From NCBI GenBank assembly GCA_036417435.1, contig CM070913.1:5560680-5624679 (forward strand): DNA of 64,000 nt, written 5' to 3'. Position 1 is the stretch's first letter, and every line of letters begins with the position of its first letter. Both the position numbers and the translations under genes were made by a program. The notes under the pieces are model-generated. The model had not been told where the DNA came from and ran no database searches. It saw only the letters and a list, made by a program, of their open reading frames with translations. Source of the stretch: Inia geoffrensis. Taxonomy: Eukaryota > Chordata > Mammalia > Artiodactyla > Iniidae. Of the stretch, positions 1 to 11,617 are shown one piece after another.

Positions 1-204
1 TGTATTCAGCTATATTCTCAGTGAGCAGTTTAGGTACTCAGATCACTTCACCAAAAGAAATAAAAGATAGTTACACAGAAATGTTCTCTGTAGTTGACCT
101 CGTAGTTATGTTGTTGCTGTTGTTGTTATTATTATTATTTTGAGAATCTGAGTGCTTTGAGGAAAGGCAAGAGGAAAAGACAGAAATTAAAATTTTATCT
201 TCCT
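1..204. other. Unique AT-rich DNA with a trinucleotide repeat
   Basis: No gene is seen. A TTG/TTA trinucleotide run lies at about 109-141, starting as GTTGTTGCTG and passing into TTATTATTATT. The rest has no recognised structure. Confidence 0.6.
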
Positions 205-405
205 TTTTAAAAAATATAAGGCCCATGATTTTTCTCATTTAATCTTCACAACCACCTTATGATGTTGATATTATTACTACTATTTGTTTAAATAGAAAAA
301 AATTACACGGAAGGTTTAAGATGAGCCAATTTATACGGCCTGTAAGTGATAAAGCTGGGCTTTATATCCACGTCTTTCTGATTCTAAACTCTATGCTTTC
401 CCTTA
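205..405 (-). repeat. MIR SINE fragment
   Basis: The order of words matches the reverse complement of the ancient mammalian MIR core: 'tcatttaatcttcacaac', then 'ccttatgatgttgatattat', then a degraded A-rich block, then a segment resembling 'gtaagtgataaagctgggct'. No TSD is visible, as expected for an element of this age. The match is from memory and the ends are approximate. Confidence 0.55.
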
Positions 406-1792
406 CTTCCTTAAAAGGACTGGAAAAACGTTTGAGTTAATTCTATATATTAGATCAATTACTTCTTTTGAGAGGATAAAAGGAGAGAGTAAGAATTATT
501 CTCTAACTAGACAATTTGATATTTATTATCATCCTCATCATTGTGGTTGTTCCTAATATTCGGTGTGAGGCATAACTTTCCCAAGACATTTAAATTTGGG
601 GGCAGGCCACCTAAAAAAGTGCAAAATAATAGAAAGTTATAAATATGTAACATGTCAAATACTCAAAATTCAATTGAAAGTACACTATGAGTTTAGTTTA
701 TTTTTATCTTTAGTCCACCCCAAAACGAGAAAATAACTCTTATTAGTCATTAGCTATCAAATATATAAATTACTAGACAAATACTTTGCAGCAAAACTGA
801 CACTAATGCCAAAATGGCTGCTTTCTTTCAGAAGAGTAGGGGAATGGGCCTGGATTTGTTCCAAGTGTGAAAATGTCACATTTGCCATACGTGATATTCT
901 CTAGAAGTTTGGACAGCAGTGCCCTAGACTCCAGAAGCATGTATAGGCACACTTGATAATTCACACGCAAGAGGACACACTTACGGTGAGATGGACTTTT
1001 AGCTTACGTTGCATTTACCTGGGTTAGATCCTGCAAGTAAAATGCTTTCCACAAGGGGAAAGAACATAAGTCCTGCCAGACCACGAGACAGAATTAGCCC
1101 GGCGCATCCCCTATGTTTTGTCTTCACAACTTGAATAAGTAATACAGGAAACTAAGTAGCATTGTTTTGTGCAATCTTCAGCAATTTTTCTTCAAAATAA
1201 TTTATTCATAGAATTATAACAATTTAGTGCTTGGTGAAATTACTAAAGCTTTTATATAATCAATATCTTACAAGTCAACAATTATTCCAAAGGAGACATC
1301 CTCAGAATGTAAAAATCCACTGGAAAAAATTCTAAGGGTACTTATAAGGGTCAAGAGTTGGTGAAATGAGTTTGTCTTTTTGAGAATTTTCATAATGAAT
1401 TGCTTGAAATGTGAATATACAGCATGTTTGAATATAACTATTAGCACATGTGTAAGGAATACACATATATATGCTCATCGTGTGTAAGGAAAGAAACCCA
1501 GTCTATACAAATGATTTTTTAACAATCTTCCTTTAAAGGTGCTCAAGGTAGTCACCGCTCCACGGCTGTTTCTAGCACTCCCCTTGGCTGTGTGGCCGTC
1601 TGCCCTGCAGGTGGTCGCGGAGAGTTCCATTTTGAAGATGTTTCTTTGTCTTGAGGATCTCTGTCTGCCGACAGCGGCCTTTCATTTCAGGAGATCAGCT
1701 CGATCTCCGTGCGTGCAATCCTCCACTTTGATCAGGAAGAGTGATGCTTCCACCTATGTGTATTTTTGAAATATTAAAAAAAAAAAAAAGTA
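406..1792. other. No gene seen; unique AT-rich DNA
   Basis: The stretch is AT-rich up to about 1530. A locally more GC-balanced patch at about 1535-1770 holds a 76-codon open frame starting at 1539 (MLKVVTAPRL). I recognise no domain, and the frame ends just before an A-run and a SINE. No splice-site or start context supports it as a gene. Confidence 0.5.
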
Positions 1793-1999
1793 GGGCTTCC
1801 CTGGTGGCGCCGTGGTTGAGAGTCCGCCTGCCGATGCAGGGCACACGGGTTCGTGCCCCGGTCCGGGAGGATCCCACATGCCGCGGAGCGGCTGGGCCTG
1901 TGAGCCATGGCCGCTGAGCCTGCACGTCCGGAGACTGTGCTCCGCAACGGGAGAGGCCACAGCAGTGATAGGCCCGCGTACCGCAAAAAAAAAAAAAAA
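1793..1999 (+). mobile_element. CHR-family SINE, short form
   Basis: This is a tRNA-Glu-derived, pol III-type non-autonomous retroposon. The head starts GGGCTTCCCTGGTGGCGC. The A box is slightly altered (GGCGCCGTGG in place of GGCGCAGTGG), and the B box GGTTCGTGCCC lies at about 1848-1858. The short-form body (CCGCGGAGCGGCTGGGCC ... GGCCCGCGTACCGC) follows and ends in about 15 A at 1985-1999. It inserted beside an existing A-run (about 1776-1789), so the TSD cannot be delimited. Open frames on both strands here are read-through of the SINE and not genes. Confidence 0.93.
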
Positions 2000-3464
2000 T
2001 GCGTTTTTTGTACAGGGAAATAGATTGAAGGTTCAGTTAACAACTATTGCTGTTTTTAATCAACAAGGAGTCCCAAATTGAGAAGAGGGAGGGAAAAAGC
2101 GAATACAGCACATGAACATCAGAGATCCCGGTCAGCAGCAAAGCTGTTGTTTCAGCTAATGTCAGACGTGGCTGAGAGTGTTAATTGCAGATGGAAATAT
2201 AACTTAATAACTAAGGCAGCCTCTCAACGTGGCTGCCATGGCAACAGTCATGCCTAGCAACCAGACTTTACTTCCTTAGTGATAAATGAATCCAAATGTC
2301 TTCTTTTTCCTGGTGTGGCCAGCTCAAGGGAGGAAGCCACATTGCCGTATAGGAGACAGAATTCTACCCAAAGGGGAAGCTCTGACATAGTCACACAGTT
2401 CTACGGGTATGGGGGCATCACGCAGGCGGTAGTCCTTCCTAAGACAGTTGCTTCATCGGCTAAACTGCATCCCATCTAGTACATTTCTACCACTGTCATC
2501 GGTAAGACGTCAACCCAGTCAAAGCACGTACATTCTTATTTCTCATTCTTTAAGGCAAATGTTAAATTCCTATTTAAATTTTAAAATGTCTTAACACAAA
2601 AAGAAGTAAAAAGAGAAATAGGTTCAATGCAGACTTCTTTGAGGGGAAATACTTCTTTTTCTCTAAGACCATCTTAGAATCAGTTCAAAGTTTCATTTTA
2701 CCTAATGTAAACTTGTACACCTTTGTTCTGTTTGGAGCAAAGTAATATCTTATTTAATGTCTTCTCCGTAGATGATATTTACCTGGAGGGCCTTTGTCAT
2801 TTTTGATGTTAACTCATATGCACAAATTTACCTTGAGATCCACAATGATTTTTAAGAGTGAAAAGGGGTCCCCAAACCAACCAGCTTGAGACGCACTGCT
2901 CAAGATTATCACAAATTTCATAGCGGATGTCTCTTGCTTACAGACCCAGGCACAGTATTAGTACGTCAATGCGGATCCCATCCTGAAATACTTTCTGTCG
3001 TAGGTGCTACAGGTTATTCCCCACATGCGCTGGAATATGAAATTGCTACAGATGTGGCAGTCCTCAGCTTGGAATCTTCCTAACTTTGTGTCCATTTAAC
3101 GATAACTTCAGTGGACAATCCCTTCCCAGGCTTAACTTTGCTCCAGTATCAGATTCCTGTAACCAGTTAACCAGAGCTCTGACTTTTAAGCTAAACTAGT
3201 TTACCAGAATATTCCCTTCATCATTATTTTCTTATTTTTTGTTTCCTTCCATCTTAAATCAGAAAATGAAAAGAACCACATGTACCTTACACTGTAAAAG
3301 AGGCTTTCAGCGCTTTGATTCATCATCCGTAATAATCCACTGTCAAATCTACGGCTATATGACCACAGCACTTCACTGAATCCTCAGCTCCACACAGTTG
3401 ATCTAAGATAACAGCTCATGGGCACCTATAGGTCACCACACCAGATACGGGGGATCCTAATACT
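2000..3464. other. No gene seen; unique DNA
   Basis: I see no gene here. Frames of 66 codons (2279) and 65 codons (2886) lack recognisable domains and splice context. The words 'gacgcactgctcaag' near 2890 weakly resemble the end of a MER5 element, but this is too short to call. Confidence 0.5.
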
Positions 3465-3640
3465 AATAGTTAATATTTATTAATGCTACTCTGTAGCAGG
3501 TCATTTATAGACAGACTTACGTGAGCCTCATGGAAGCTTGGAGGATAAGTCCTGTTATGAACTCCATTTTGCAGATCAGGAAACTCAAGAAATAGGCTCA
3601 GAGTGGCTTTATTAATTTTCCCAATGATATAAACCTTGCT
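3465..3640 (-). repeat. MIR SINE fragment
   Basis: The segment 'aactccattttgcagatcag' followed by 'gaaactcaagaaataggctc' matches the inverted MIR core (ccattttacagatgaggaaactgaggc). It is preceded by the degraded 'tagcaggtcatttatagac' part. The element is ancient, without a TSD, and its ends are approximate. Confidence 0.6.
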
Positions 3641-4724
3641 TTGAATTCAGCCTCTCAGATGTCAAATTCTTAACCATAATACTGCTGCTAAAATGATAAT
3701 AATAATACATAAATTGAGTCTTTTCTGCCTCGGAGAGATTCACATCATCTAGAAGAGGGAGAAATAAATATCAAAAACTAGAAAATGTTATAAAGTCTCC
3801 TGAATGCATTTAAAAATTTTTTCTGAATGTGCAAAAGAATGAAGATCTTATTAAATTAAAATGTTACGGAGGGATGGCAAACGGTGTAAGCGGTTCGACC
3901 TGGACGACTGGGGAGACTTTACAAGAGGGTGGTACTGGAACCAGGTCCTGATCCGTGTGTGGGGTTTCCTTCAGAAAAGAAATGTGGCGGTTTTGAGAGG
4001 TCAGCAGGGAAGGGGAGCCCAGGGAAGGTTTTGTCATGAATGCAGGTCTATGGTAGCAGAACATCTGAAACAGGGCACGCAAAGCTGTGGCCAGGAGCTC
4101 AGTGGTCAGGAGGAGAGGATGGTGTGACGGGTCACGGTGCACGGTGATGATCACGGGATACTGTCAGGGAGGATGACCTTGCCCTCTAGACAGAAAGGAG
4201 CCAGTGAGGGCGTGGAAGCTGCAAGAGACTTGCTGAACTGGCGTGTGAGAAGCTCTGGCAGCAGTGGAGAGGGCAGAGCTGGGGGTGGGGGGATTACTGA
4301 GGAAGGAGGGAAGCTTTTGCTTAGTGGATGGAGCGGCGGTCCTGACTGGCTGTTTCCATTCCGCGTGAAGGGCTGGGGTGGCTGGACAGCGGGGTCCCAG
4401 GTCCCTACTGTAGCTGTGTTACTTCTGCTTTCCTCGGAGCCTCCCTCCCAAGTACGGGGACGAACCCCAAGCTCTGGGTGGTGGCAGGGTGAGCAGACGC
4501 AACAGCGGGGACCCTCTCTATTTCCAAAGCCAGGAGGCATTCTTCCGGGCCACGTCTGTCAGTGTGACCCAGTTTCCTGCTTTCATCACCTGTGGCTGAG
4601 CCAGAGATCAGAGTTTACCCAAGACTTCATTCTGCCTCCTTGTGAGTCAAGATTCTCTCCCGTGGATCCGGCCCTGAGGACGGTCCACTGCACCTGGAGT
4701 TCAGGTAAGGTGACCCAGAGGATA
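3641..4724. other. No gene seen; GC-richer unique segment
   Basis: From about 3860 to 4720 the DNA is clearly richer in G and C than its surroundings. It holds the longest frame not overlapping a recognised repeat (4137-4742, 201 codons), plus antisense frames of 129 and 96 codons. The 201-codon frame is rich in G, S, P and W with no recognised motif. Frames on both strands in GC-rich DNA are expected by chance. A possible unclassified ancient repeat lies at 3890-4280. Confidence 0.45.
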
Positions 4725-4830
4725 CACCCAGGGAGCTGTTAGAAATCCAGAGTCTTGGACCGAACTTATACCGACTGAGTCAGACTCCGTCCTTTAGCAC
4801 ACCCGAGGCAATTCACAGACACAGCCAGGC
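4725..4830 (+). repeat. MER5-like hAT-Charlie MITE fragment
   Basis: The order 'ggagctgttagaaatccaga', 'gtcttggaccgaac', 'gactgagtcagactccgtc' and 'gaggcaattcacagacac' follows the MER5A/B consensus that I remember (gagcttgttagaaatgcaga...gaatcagaatctgc...caggtgattc). It is diverged and partial, a non-autonomous DNA transposon relic. Confidence 0.5.
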
Positions 4831-5220
4831 ATTACTTTCACAAATAAAAAAACACTGCTAAAGCCCACAGAACAGTCTATCAGGATTTCTTTTCTTTTTC
4901 AAATACTTACCAATTTCTCACAAAGTATTTCCAAACTATCTTGACGATGGAATGACCTCCCCAGTCCAGCATCAAGCTCCTTTTCCGTCCTTATTTCTCA
5001 CTCTTACACTTCCTGGTGACACTCTCGGGGTCATTGCTATGAGGTCATTGCTCTCTGTTGAGATCTCACGGTGATTTCTCTCTGCGCTGATGGCTGATGC
5101 TGCTTTGATTCCTGGTAAGCCTATTCCACACTCTCTGTCTGCTCACTTCTACCCATTCCTTGAAAAGTGCACCAATTATTTTATTAATTTGTTGACTGTC
5201 CCCTGTCGACTTAAAAAATA
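4831..5220. other. No gene seen
   Basis: Unique AT-rich flank of the LTR-like element that follows. No coding, RNA or repeat signal was recognised. Confidence 0.5.
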
Positions 5221-5781
5221 TGCACAACCTAAAAGTTGAGACTTACGTTTTATTTGGCGGGGATTTTTAGGACTTCAAGCCCGGGAGGCAGCGTCTCAGG
5301 TAACCCTGAGAGAACTGCTCCGAGGAGGTGAAGGGGAAGACAGGTTATATAGGAGTTTTGCAACAAAGGGCATGTAGTTTGAACATCAAAGGATTATTGT
5401 TAATTAAAGAAAACTAGCTATCCCAAATTAAGGGATTTAGCACTTTTCTAGGTATGGGAAGATGCAAGAGTCTGGGCTCAGTGAAATCATTCCTTTGATA
5501 GGCACCTCAGCTCTCTGGGGACAGTATCCTGTGTTTTCCCATCCTGAGTCTCCTCACGGCTCACCGTGGGGAGTGGCCGCAGTCTGACGGCTGCTGATGG
5601 CAGGTGTTCTTTCCTTCCTGAGTCCCCTCGGGGCTTACGTTGCAGGGCTGCCATCGCTGATGACTGTGACATCATTCGCTTACTGATATGGCAGGAAAGA
5701 TTCCACTTCTCGCTCCAAACCCAGGGATCTTTACTTCCTGAATTTGCACACTACTTACAATTTTAGTTATACATGGTTTCA
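5221..5781. mobile_element. LTR-like interspersed repeat (probable solo LTR)
   Basis: The segment starts TGCACAACCTAAAAGTTGAG and ends ATGGTTTCA, so it has the TG...CA ends of a retroviral LTR and a plausible length of 561 bp. I recall similar sequence as an interspersed repeat in artiodactyls but cannot name the family. An internal direct subrepeat starts CCTGAGTC at 5543 and again at 5617 (offset 74). The flanks, AAATA before and AAAAA after, do not form a clear TSD. No gag, pol or env sequence is next to it. It could also be an unclassified non-LTR repeat. Confidence 0.4.
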
Positions 5782-8489
5782 AAAAATTAAAGTTATTTAA
5801 AAATTGAATTGTTTATAAGCTTATCAATTAGAGAGTGATCTTGAAGGCATTGACCAAAAAGTGCTGAAAACCTGGTAGGTGAAGAGCAAGTATTTGTTGA
5901 ATGAGAAAACGTCCTAGTGGAAGAAGTCCTGGAGTGATCGATGGCTTCCAGTGTTGATGGCTTCCTTTCCCCACCCTCACCCCCAGCCTGGACCCACAGA
6001 GCCAAGAACTCCCCTCCCTCTACCCCAACTGTGATTTCCGTGGGTCCTTCTCTCCTGAAATTGGCTCCAAGAGGGTCAGCTATAAGCTTCCTGAGAGCAG
6101 AGACAGTAACAAATTTCTTTCTTTACCCTACAAAATTTGGAATTTTGTCTTGAACAGAGTAGGCCCCAGTACAAGACTGTCGATTAATTGAAAAGCATTT
6201 TACCGCGTGATAAATGTAATACAGACAATACGTTCTGTATTAAGTTCCCTTCTGATCTCTGCCCTGGGTTTCCATGCTTAGCGCTGTCAGTGCATCTTGC
6301 GGTGTCACAAGACTAGACACCCATCTCCAGTTTTCTCTGCTCAGAACCTGGAGTAATAGTAGAATATGCACATTTAAACACTTGCGAAATACTTTTAATT
6401 ATGACGGTGGATTGCCCACCACTTGTAAGGGTGAATGTTGGAGAAGTTGCTTCTAAAACAATTATTATTCCTACTTTTATCTTTTGTGGTGGAAAATAAC
6501 TGGGGTCCAAAGGTTTAAGACAACTAACATTAACCATCTAGAAATTTCAGAAGAGGCATCGGCTTCATAGGTTGCTGTGACTCAGCCTGGTTAACCAAAC
6601 GTAGAGAAAAAAAATGCTCCATGAAAAGAATGGAGGATGTTCCTATGGATTCATTGAAGCCACTGGGTACTTAACCTCTTCATAGACAGGAGGAAAGCCA
6701 TCCTTTTCAGTTTACTCAGATTTCTCTTACCGGTTTCATTATTCAGCCAGTCGTTCAAATAAAACATTCTAGTGATATTACACTAAATCCATTGTAAGTG
6801 CAGCCCCTAAGGGTGACTTCTTTCTAGCTAGGGTTTCTGAACAGAAACTTGATTTGTTCTGCCCTCACAGCAAAGTAGAAAGCAAACACTCCGTCACCAG
6901 TGGGTGAAACAGGATTAATGATTTAAGGGTCGTGGCATCTCTTCTTCACAATGAGCCTCCTTCCTTTAAAAGAAGTAGATGGGAAATAGGTGACGTAAAC
7001 GAGCGGGTCACCTGAGAGCTATAGATGCCTGTTACCAGGGAAACCAGGCACAGCCAAGCACCTCCCTTGAAGTCTCTGCTCTGTGGCTGGTGAGGACGTG
7101 ATTTGGTGAGGGTTTTCATAACTAGCCGGATAAACGAGTGACCTCAAGAGGTCTATAAAGAGAAGAAATATGGGGCGAACGAATGTGCCATCATTGGGGA
7201 ACTTCAGGGAATCTGTTATCTTGAATTTGAATTTGAGATAAGTCTGAGGAGTTTGGGCACCTTTGAAAAACCATAGAGACCTGCACCGGTTTGTAAGCCA
7301 AGCAGATTTCGTCTTCTGGGTGCAAGGATGCGGGAAGAGGGGAGCCCCAGAGTCAGAAGTGCTGGACCTACTCCCTGTCTGCTTCATTCACTCCCTGAGC
7401 TTTCCCTCGACAATTCATTTACGCCCCTTACCCCCTGACTTTGCCCGAGTGTCTATAAAACGTGCCCTAACACTGGACCTAGTTCAGTCAGATGTAGAGT
7501 CAGAGGACGATGAAGTGTGTGAGGCCCCTGGGAATCAACCACACCTTTTTTTTTTTAATCCAGGTGTTAGATGTTTACTGCTGTTGCTGCTCCTTATTTC
7601 ACAGGGTAGAGGAAGGGAGGACTGAAGTCTGAGAAGGGGGTGTCTCCCCACACAGAGCTGGAAAAAGTGAGGATACCCTCACGTCCCCTCCCAGAGGGAG
7701 TCTCCTGTTCTGCTCAGTTGCAAATAAAAGCCCCTCCCCGCCGAAGGAATCACGTCAGTGGGGATACGCACCTTATTCTGCAAATAATCACGTCATTGGA
7801 TGAGCACTCGATGTTCCCGCCGGTGCTGACACTGCTGGGCCGTGTTGCACATGCCCCTCCCAGGGCAGGGCTGCCCATCAGCGGCTGTGAAAGGGAGAAC
7901 GGGTAGATTCCAGCTCCCAGAGTTAGTGCAGGTGACACATGAGAAGTGAAAGGAAAATGCTGGAAAGAAACCAGAGAGGTATAAGGGCACGAAGAGTTTC
8001 TGTGGTTGGTTGGTTGGTTGGTTTATGGTGGGTTCTCACCGTGGCTTGGTTTTCCAAGGAAAAAGCCCTGTGAATATTTCTGCTAACGTTGGCAATGAGC
8101 GGAAGGCACTTAGAGGCGGCAGCCGTCACAGACGGGGAAGGTCTGCGTGAGGCCCTTATGAGCCCAGCTGGGGGACTGTTTACCCCTGAGCTGAGATCCC
8201 AAGGCCAGCCAGCACCTGTCCCCCGGGCCCCGCTTGGATTCTGGGCCAATCACTACAAGATCCATAGCATTCCAATACCGGCAAAGACCACCACCCTAAA
8301 GACCAAGCTTACTAGGGTTTTGTCTCAGTGGCTCACATTAATTAAAACACTTTTCATTCCAAACATTAAAAATCTGTTTTACAAGAGGGACATCATTTTT
8401 TTGTATAGAAGCGTCTTATAATCCATATTATCAAAATAATAACAACTATAACCAAAATGTGCGCAGATTAGGAAACTGACATAAAAGGT
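5782..8489. other. No gene seen; unique DNA with a paired ACGTCA motif
   Basis: Short frames occur throughout (up to 122 codons at 7019-7387, minus) without domains. A CpG-bearing, GC-richer patch at about 7640-7900 carries two near-identical 14-mers, AATCACGTCAGTGG (7748-7761) and AATCACGTCATTGG (7786-7799). An A-rich AAATAAAAG lies just upstream, and a GGTT run is at about 8006-8022. Nothing shows transcription. Confidence 0.45.
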
Positions 8490-8700
8490 AAAAAATATTT
8501 AAGTACCTCCTATGTGTCAAGGACAGGAAATAGGTAATTTTATCCTATGTAGGCCTCACTAAAGAACTTCATAAACAGATGTCATAATCGCTCTTTGCGG
8601 GTGATTTTTCTAAGTGCTCTTACCTTTGCTGTCATTTTATCCTAAAAACCGCCCTGTAAGATGTATCACATGACACAAGGCAAAGGCTGGAGAAAGCAAA
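8490..8700 (-). repeat. MIR-like SINE fragment
   Basis: The segments 'acctcctatgtgtcaaggac', 'taagtgctcttacctttgct' and 'ttttatcctaaaaaccgccc' resemble the inverted MIR core (tactatgtgccaggcac...taatcctcacaacaaccc) in the right order. It is strongly diverged, possibly two overlapping pieces. Confidence 0.42.
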
Positions 8701-9036
8701 AACCTTAATGGCACATTGCTGCTGCCTGACTTTTAAGCTACGAGAGATTCTCCAATATGTGGTTTTGGTTACCATTTTATCTCAAATCCCATGATATACA
8801 AAGAGGTAATTCAATTGCTTTGAACACATTATGAAATTATCTTTATTGAACCCAACAGGAACAATGGAAACAAAAATTTAAATTTCAGTTGAAACGTACA
8901 CATTTTACGTGAATTGATTAGCAATTTCTATATAATGTCAAAACAATTAGTTCAGAATAAAAAAGCGTACCAGCTGGGTTTTTGGCAAGCAACACATAAA
9001 AGATGAAGGAAGTGTAGATCCAAATGCTTTATGTGG

Positions 9037-9038
<2 letters not shown>

Positions 9039-9073
<35 letters not shown>

Positions 9074-9084
9074 TGTGTGTCTGT
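9039..9084. repeat. GT dinucleotide microsatellite
   Basis: A run of GT units, pure across about 9041-9072, followed by GTCTGTGTGTCTGTG. A simple repeat of this length is often length-polymorphic in mammals. Confidence 0.9.
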
Positions 9085-11542
9085 GATCTGTGATGGTGTG
9101 CATGAGAGAAGCAGGAGAGCGTGAGAAGGAAGGGACCCTGCCCCTTATTTAATCATAATATTCTGCAGATCCCAAACTGAGCAGCTTCTCTGAAACACAC
9201 AGACTTCTAACAGAGGGTCTTTCAAGGGAATTTTTTCCTGTTTTTAATTTAGTTACTAAGACCAAAAGTAAATGAGCCCTGGGCCAGGAGCAGGGGACAA
9301 ACCACACCATATCCCCAATGGGGTACGTCACGAGAAGCACCTGGATTTTGTTTACTTGCACAAAATAATGGTTAAATAAAACACACTAAAATACAATAAT
9401 ATAAAACCTATAGAGAAAAGAGTTTAAAAATACTCTTTCTCTAAAAGTAATTTAAATAATTCACTTTGAGTTTAGATGTGGTGATGTACATTAGCTGTTA
9501 GAGAGTTGGACGTGGCAATTCAGTGAGGAAAAACAAGAAACTAAAAGAAATAGAAAATGATTCAGTCTCAGGAAAAACTCTGGGAGGACTTACTAAAGGC
9601 AGTGGTACACTTTAATCTCCTGAACTGTTTATTCTCAAGTCAAACTTTTACTAATTGCGTTTTATTCTGTAAAGACAATGACAAATGTAGGGGGAAAAGC
9701 CTACACTGTAGATATTTAAAAATGAAATTGGCACTTTTTTCCTAAGGTTACGGGGGAAAAGGATTTGGAAACCACAATTTGATGCCCAGGTAAACCACCA
9801 CTCAGGACAATAAAGTATATTTCAGACATGAGTGATCTTAGATCATTTACATTTGGTAGTTATAAAAAAAAAAAACAGTACATACTCAACATCCCCCAGT
9901 AATCCAAGTAAGTAGACATGAGATCCAAGGAACAGAGACCTTAAACCAAACATGCTTTGAAAAAACAGAGCAAAAAATAAATCCTTTGGATTACAGATGA
10001 GTAATTATTCCAAGCTAAACAATTCAAACAATGAAATGATATTTTTAAAAGGTTATCTTATTTACATTGATTTTCTCAATTATATAGAAAAGTGATTAGA
10101 AAATAATGGGAAAATGCCCAACAATTCTTTGTAAGAAAATTAAGGTCCACAGATAAGTGAAACAATATGAAATGCTGTAATTTGGGGCAGTCAATTGATA
10201 GAAGGTTAGGTAGGTACGGAGGGAGAGAAAGAAGTGAGAAATAAAGACTGCATTGGCCTTGGTGCTCGAAACATTCTAGAATGACTCTAGTTGGTTGAGT
10301 TGTAATTTCCAAGGCTGCCATGATATCACACAGTTCAATCGTTAAATACTGCCACATGTTCATAAGAGTGTTCATGCCATTACTGATTTTCTATTTTAGA
10401 AATCATTTATAAGCAAGCACAAAATTACTGAAAAAATTAAAATGTCAAGGTACTGATACTTTTTTTAAAAAAGGATTCAAGTGACAGACACTATATAAGG
10501 ATAGTCAAGGGAGAAATACGTTAAGGATAAAGTATACAGGGCACTAATTGTTTTATCTTACGGATGTGGAGAGTTTCTGGTTACTTCAATAGACTCAGAC
10601 ATACAGATAAATATTTAAAGGTGTAACTGGATGCAGACATAGTGCATTACGTTCCTCGTCTTTTACAGTAGTGAGTCATTATATAAGATCTGAAATCAAG
10701 AAATAAAGCGTATAAACATGGCAGTTATAATTACAGTGGTAAAAAGACAAATTAAAGGTAGTTTCTTCTGAGAAGTAGATTGGAGTTGAAGACCAGAATA
10801 TTTTATTTTCTATTTAATAGCATTCTGTAAGTTTTGAGTTATCCAAGCCATATTTATGTATTACAGGTCCACAATCCCTTGACCAAGTCACGTGGGAACA
10901 GATGTGTTTCAGAGTTCAGAATTGTTTCATACCACATAACTTATCAGTAGGGTCTGGGATAGTACCTCATAATCACTCTACACGTGGGGTCCAGGTTATA
11001 ACCAGTCTCACATGAGTTTAGGACAGATTTGACTGTAAAAACTTCATTTGTCAAAGCTTTGTGGCTTTTGTAATTGCAGGTAAGGAAATGTGGACCTGTA
11101 AATAGCCGTTAGAATTAAATATACACACATAGTTTCTGAGACAGAATCAAAGTAAACTCACACCGTCCACTTTCCTTTTAGCCAACTTAACATTTTCCTT
11201 TTCAGCTGAAATTGTACTGGGGTGAAGTAAATGGTAAGACATGATGACCAAAAGCATTTTCCCTTTTGAAACAACAAACTACACATATTCATGCAGCCAT
11301 AACCACAGTGATGAAATGCTAGGGCAATTTCAGAAAGAACATTTGGTCACCAGTAGGATAAAGGCTCTGTTTCGGTTTTGATGATAGTGTTTCCATCCGT
11401 TTGGCTGAGGACACAGGACATTAGGACCACTGCAGTTTGCTACAGAAGAAGCAAGGAATCCACATCCTTTGCAGTTCACAAATGTGTCCACTCTGCCTTT
11501 TTTGACATAACTATCTTTTTCTTTTTTTTTTTTTCAACTAAG
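9085..11542. other. No gene seen; unique AT-rich DNA
   Basis: AT-rich sequence with only short chance frames (99 codons at most). A long pyrimidine tract (11513-11534) ends the stretch, followed by CAACTAAG and a small open segment described separately. Confidence 0.5.
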
Positions 11543-11617
11543 GACCATAAGGATTTACTTCCAGGAAGGAAAAGAAAAGCTCCCGTTCCAGATGAACAAA
11601 GTAATGGAGTGCAGTGA
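11543..11617 (+). other. Candidate terminal coding exon or exon-like segment (weak)
   Basis: An acceptor-like context precedes the segment: TGACATAAC as a possible branch site near 11499, a nearly pure T tract, then CAACTAAG. The following open segment would encode about 24 residues ending GRKRKAPVPDEQSNGVQ and a TGA at 11615-11617. The composition (basic cluster then PVPDEQ) looks more protein-like than neighbouring frames. I do not recognise the protein, no other exon of it is seen, and no nearby AATAAA follows. A chance T tract before a short ORF explains it equally well. Confidence 0.15.

Noticed and set aside
1848..1858. tRNA gene signals (A and B boxes)
   Set aside because: The boxes belong to SINE heads. 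No cloverleaf with an acceptor stem or anticodon arm is intact in any copy, so no tRNA gene is called.
2886..3083. 65-codon frame (MRRTAQDYHK) as an exon
   Set aside because: There is no good acceptor or donor context, no recognised family, and the length is within chance.
4137..4742. 201-codon open frame, the longest in the window, as a possible gene
   Set aside because: It is rich in G, S, P and W with no recognised domain. Frames of 129 and 96 codons lie on the opposite strand, and GC-rich DNA gives such frames by chance.
7520..7625. Acidic segment ('VESEDDEVCEAPG') as part of a protein
   Set aside because: It is a short run inside a 120-codon frame (7263-7625) with an unrelated remainder and a poly-T/poly-Phe join.
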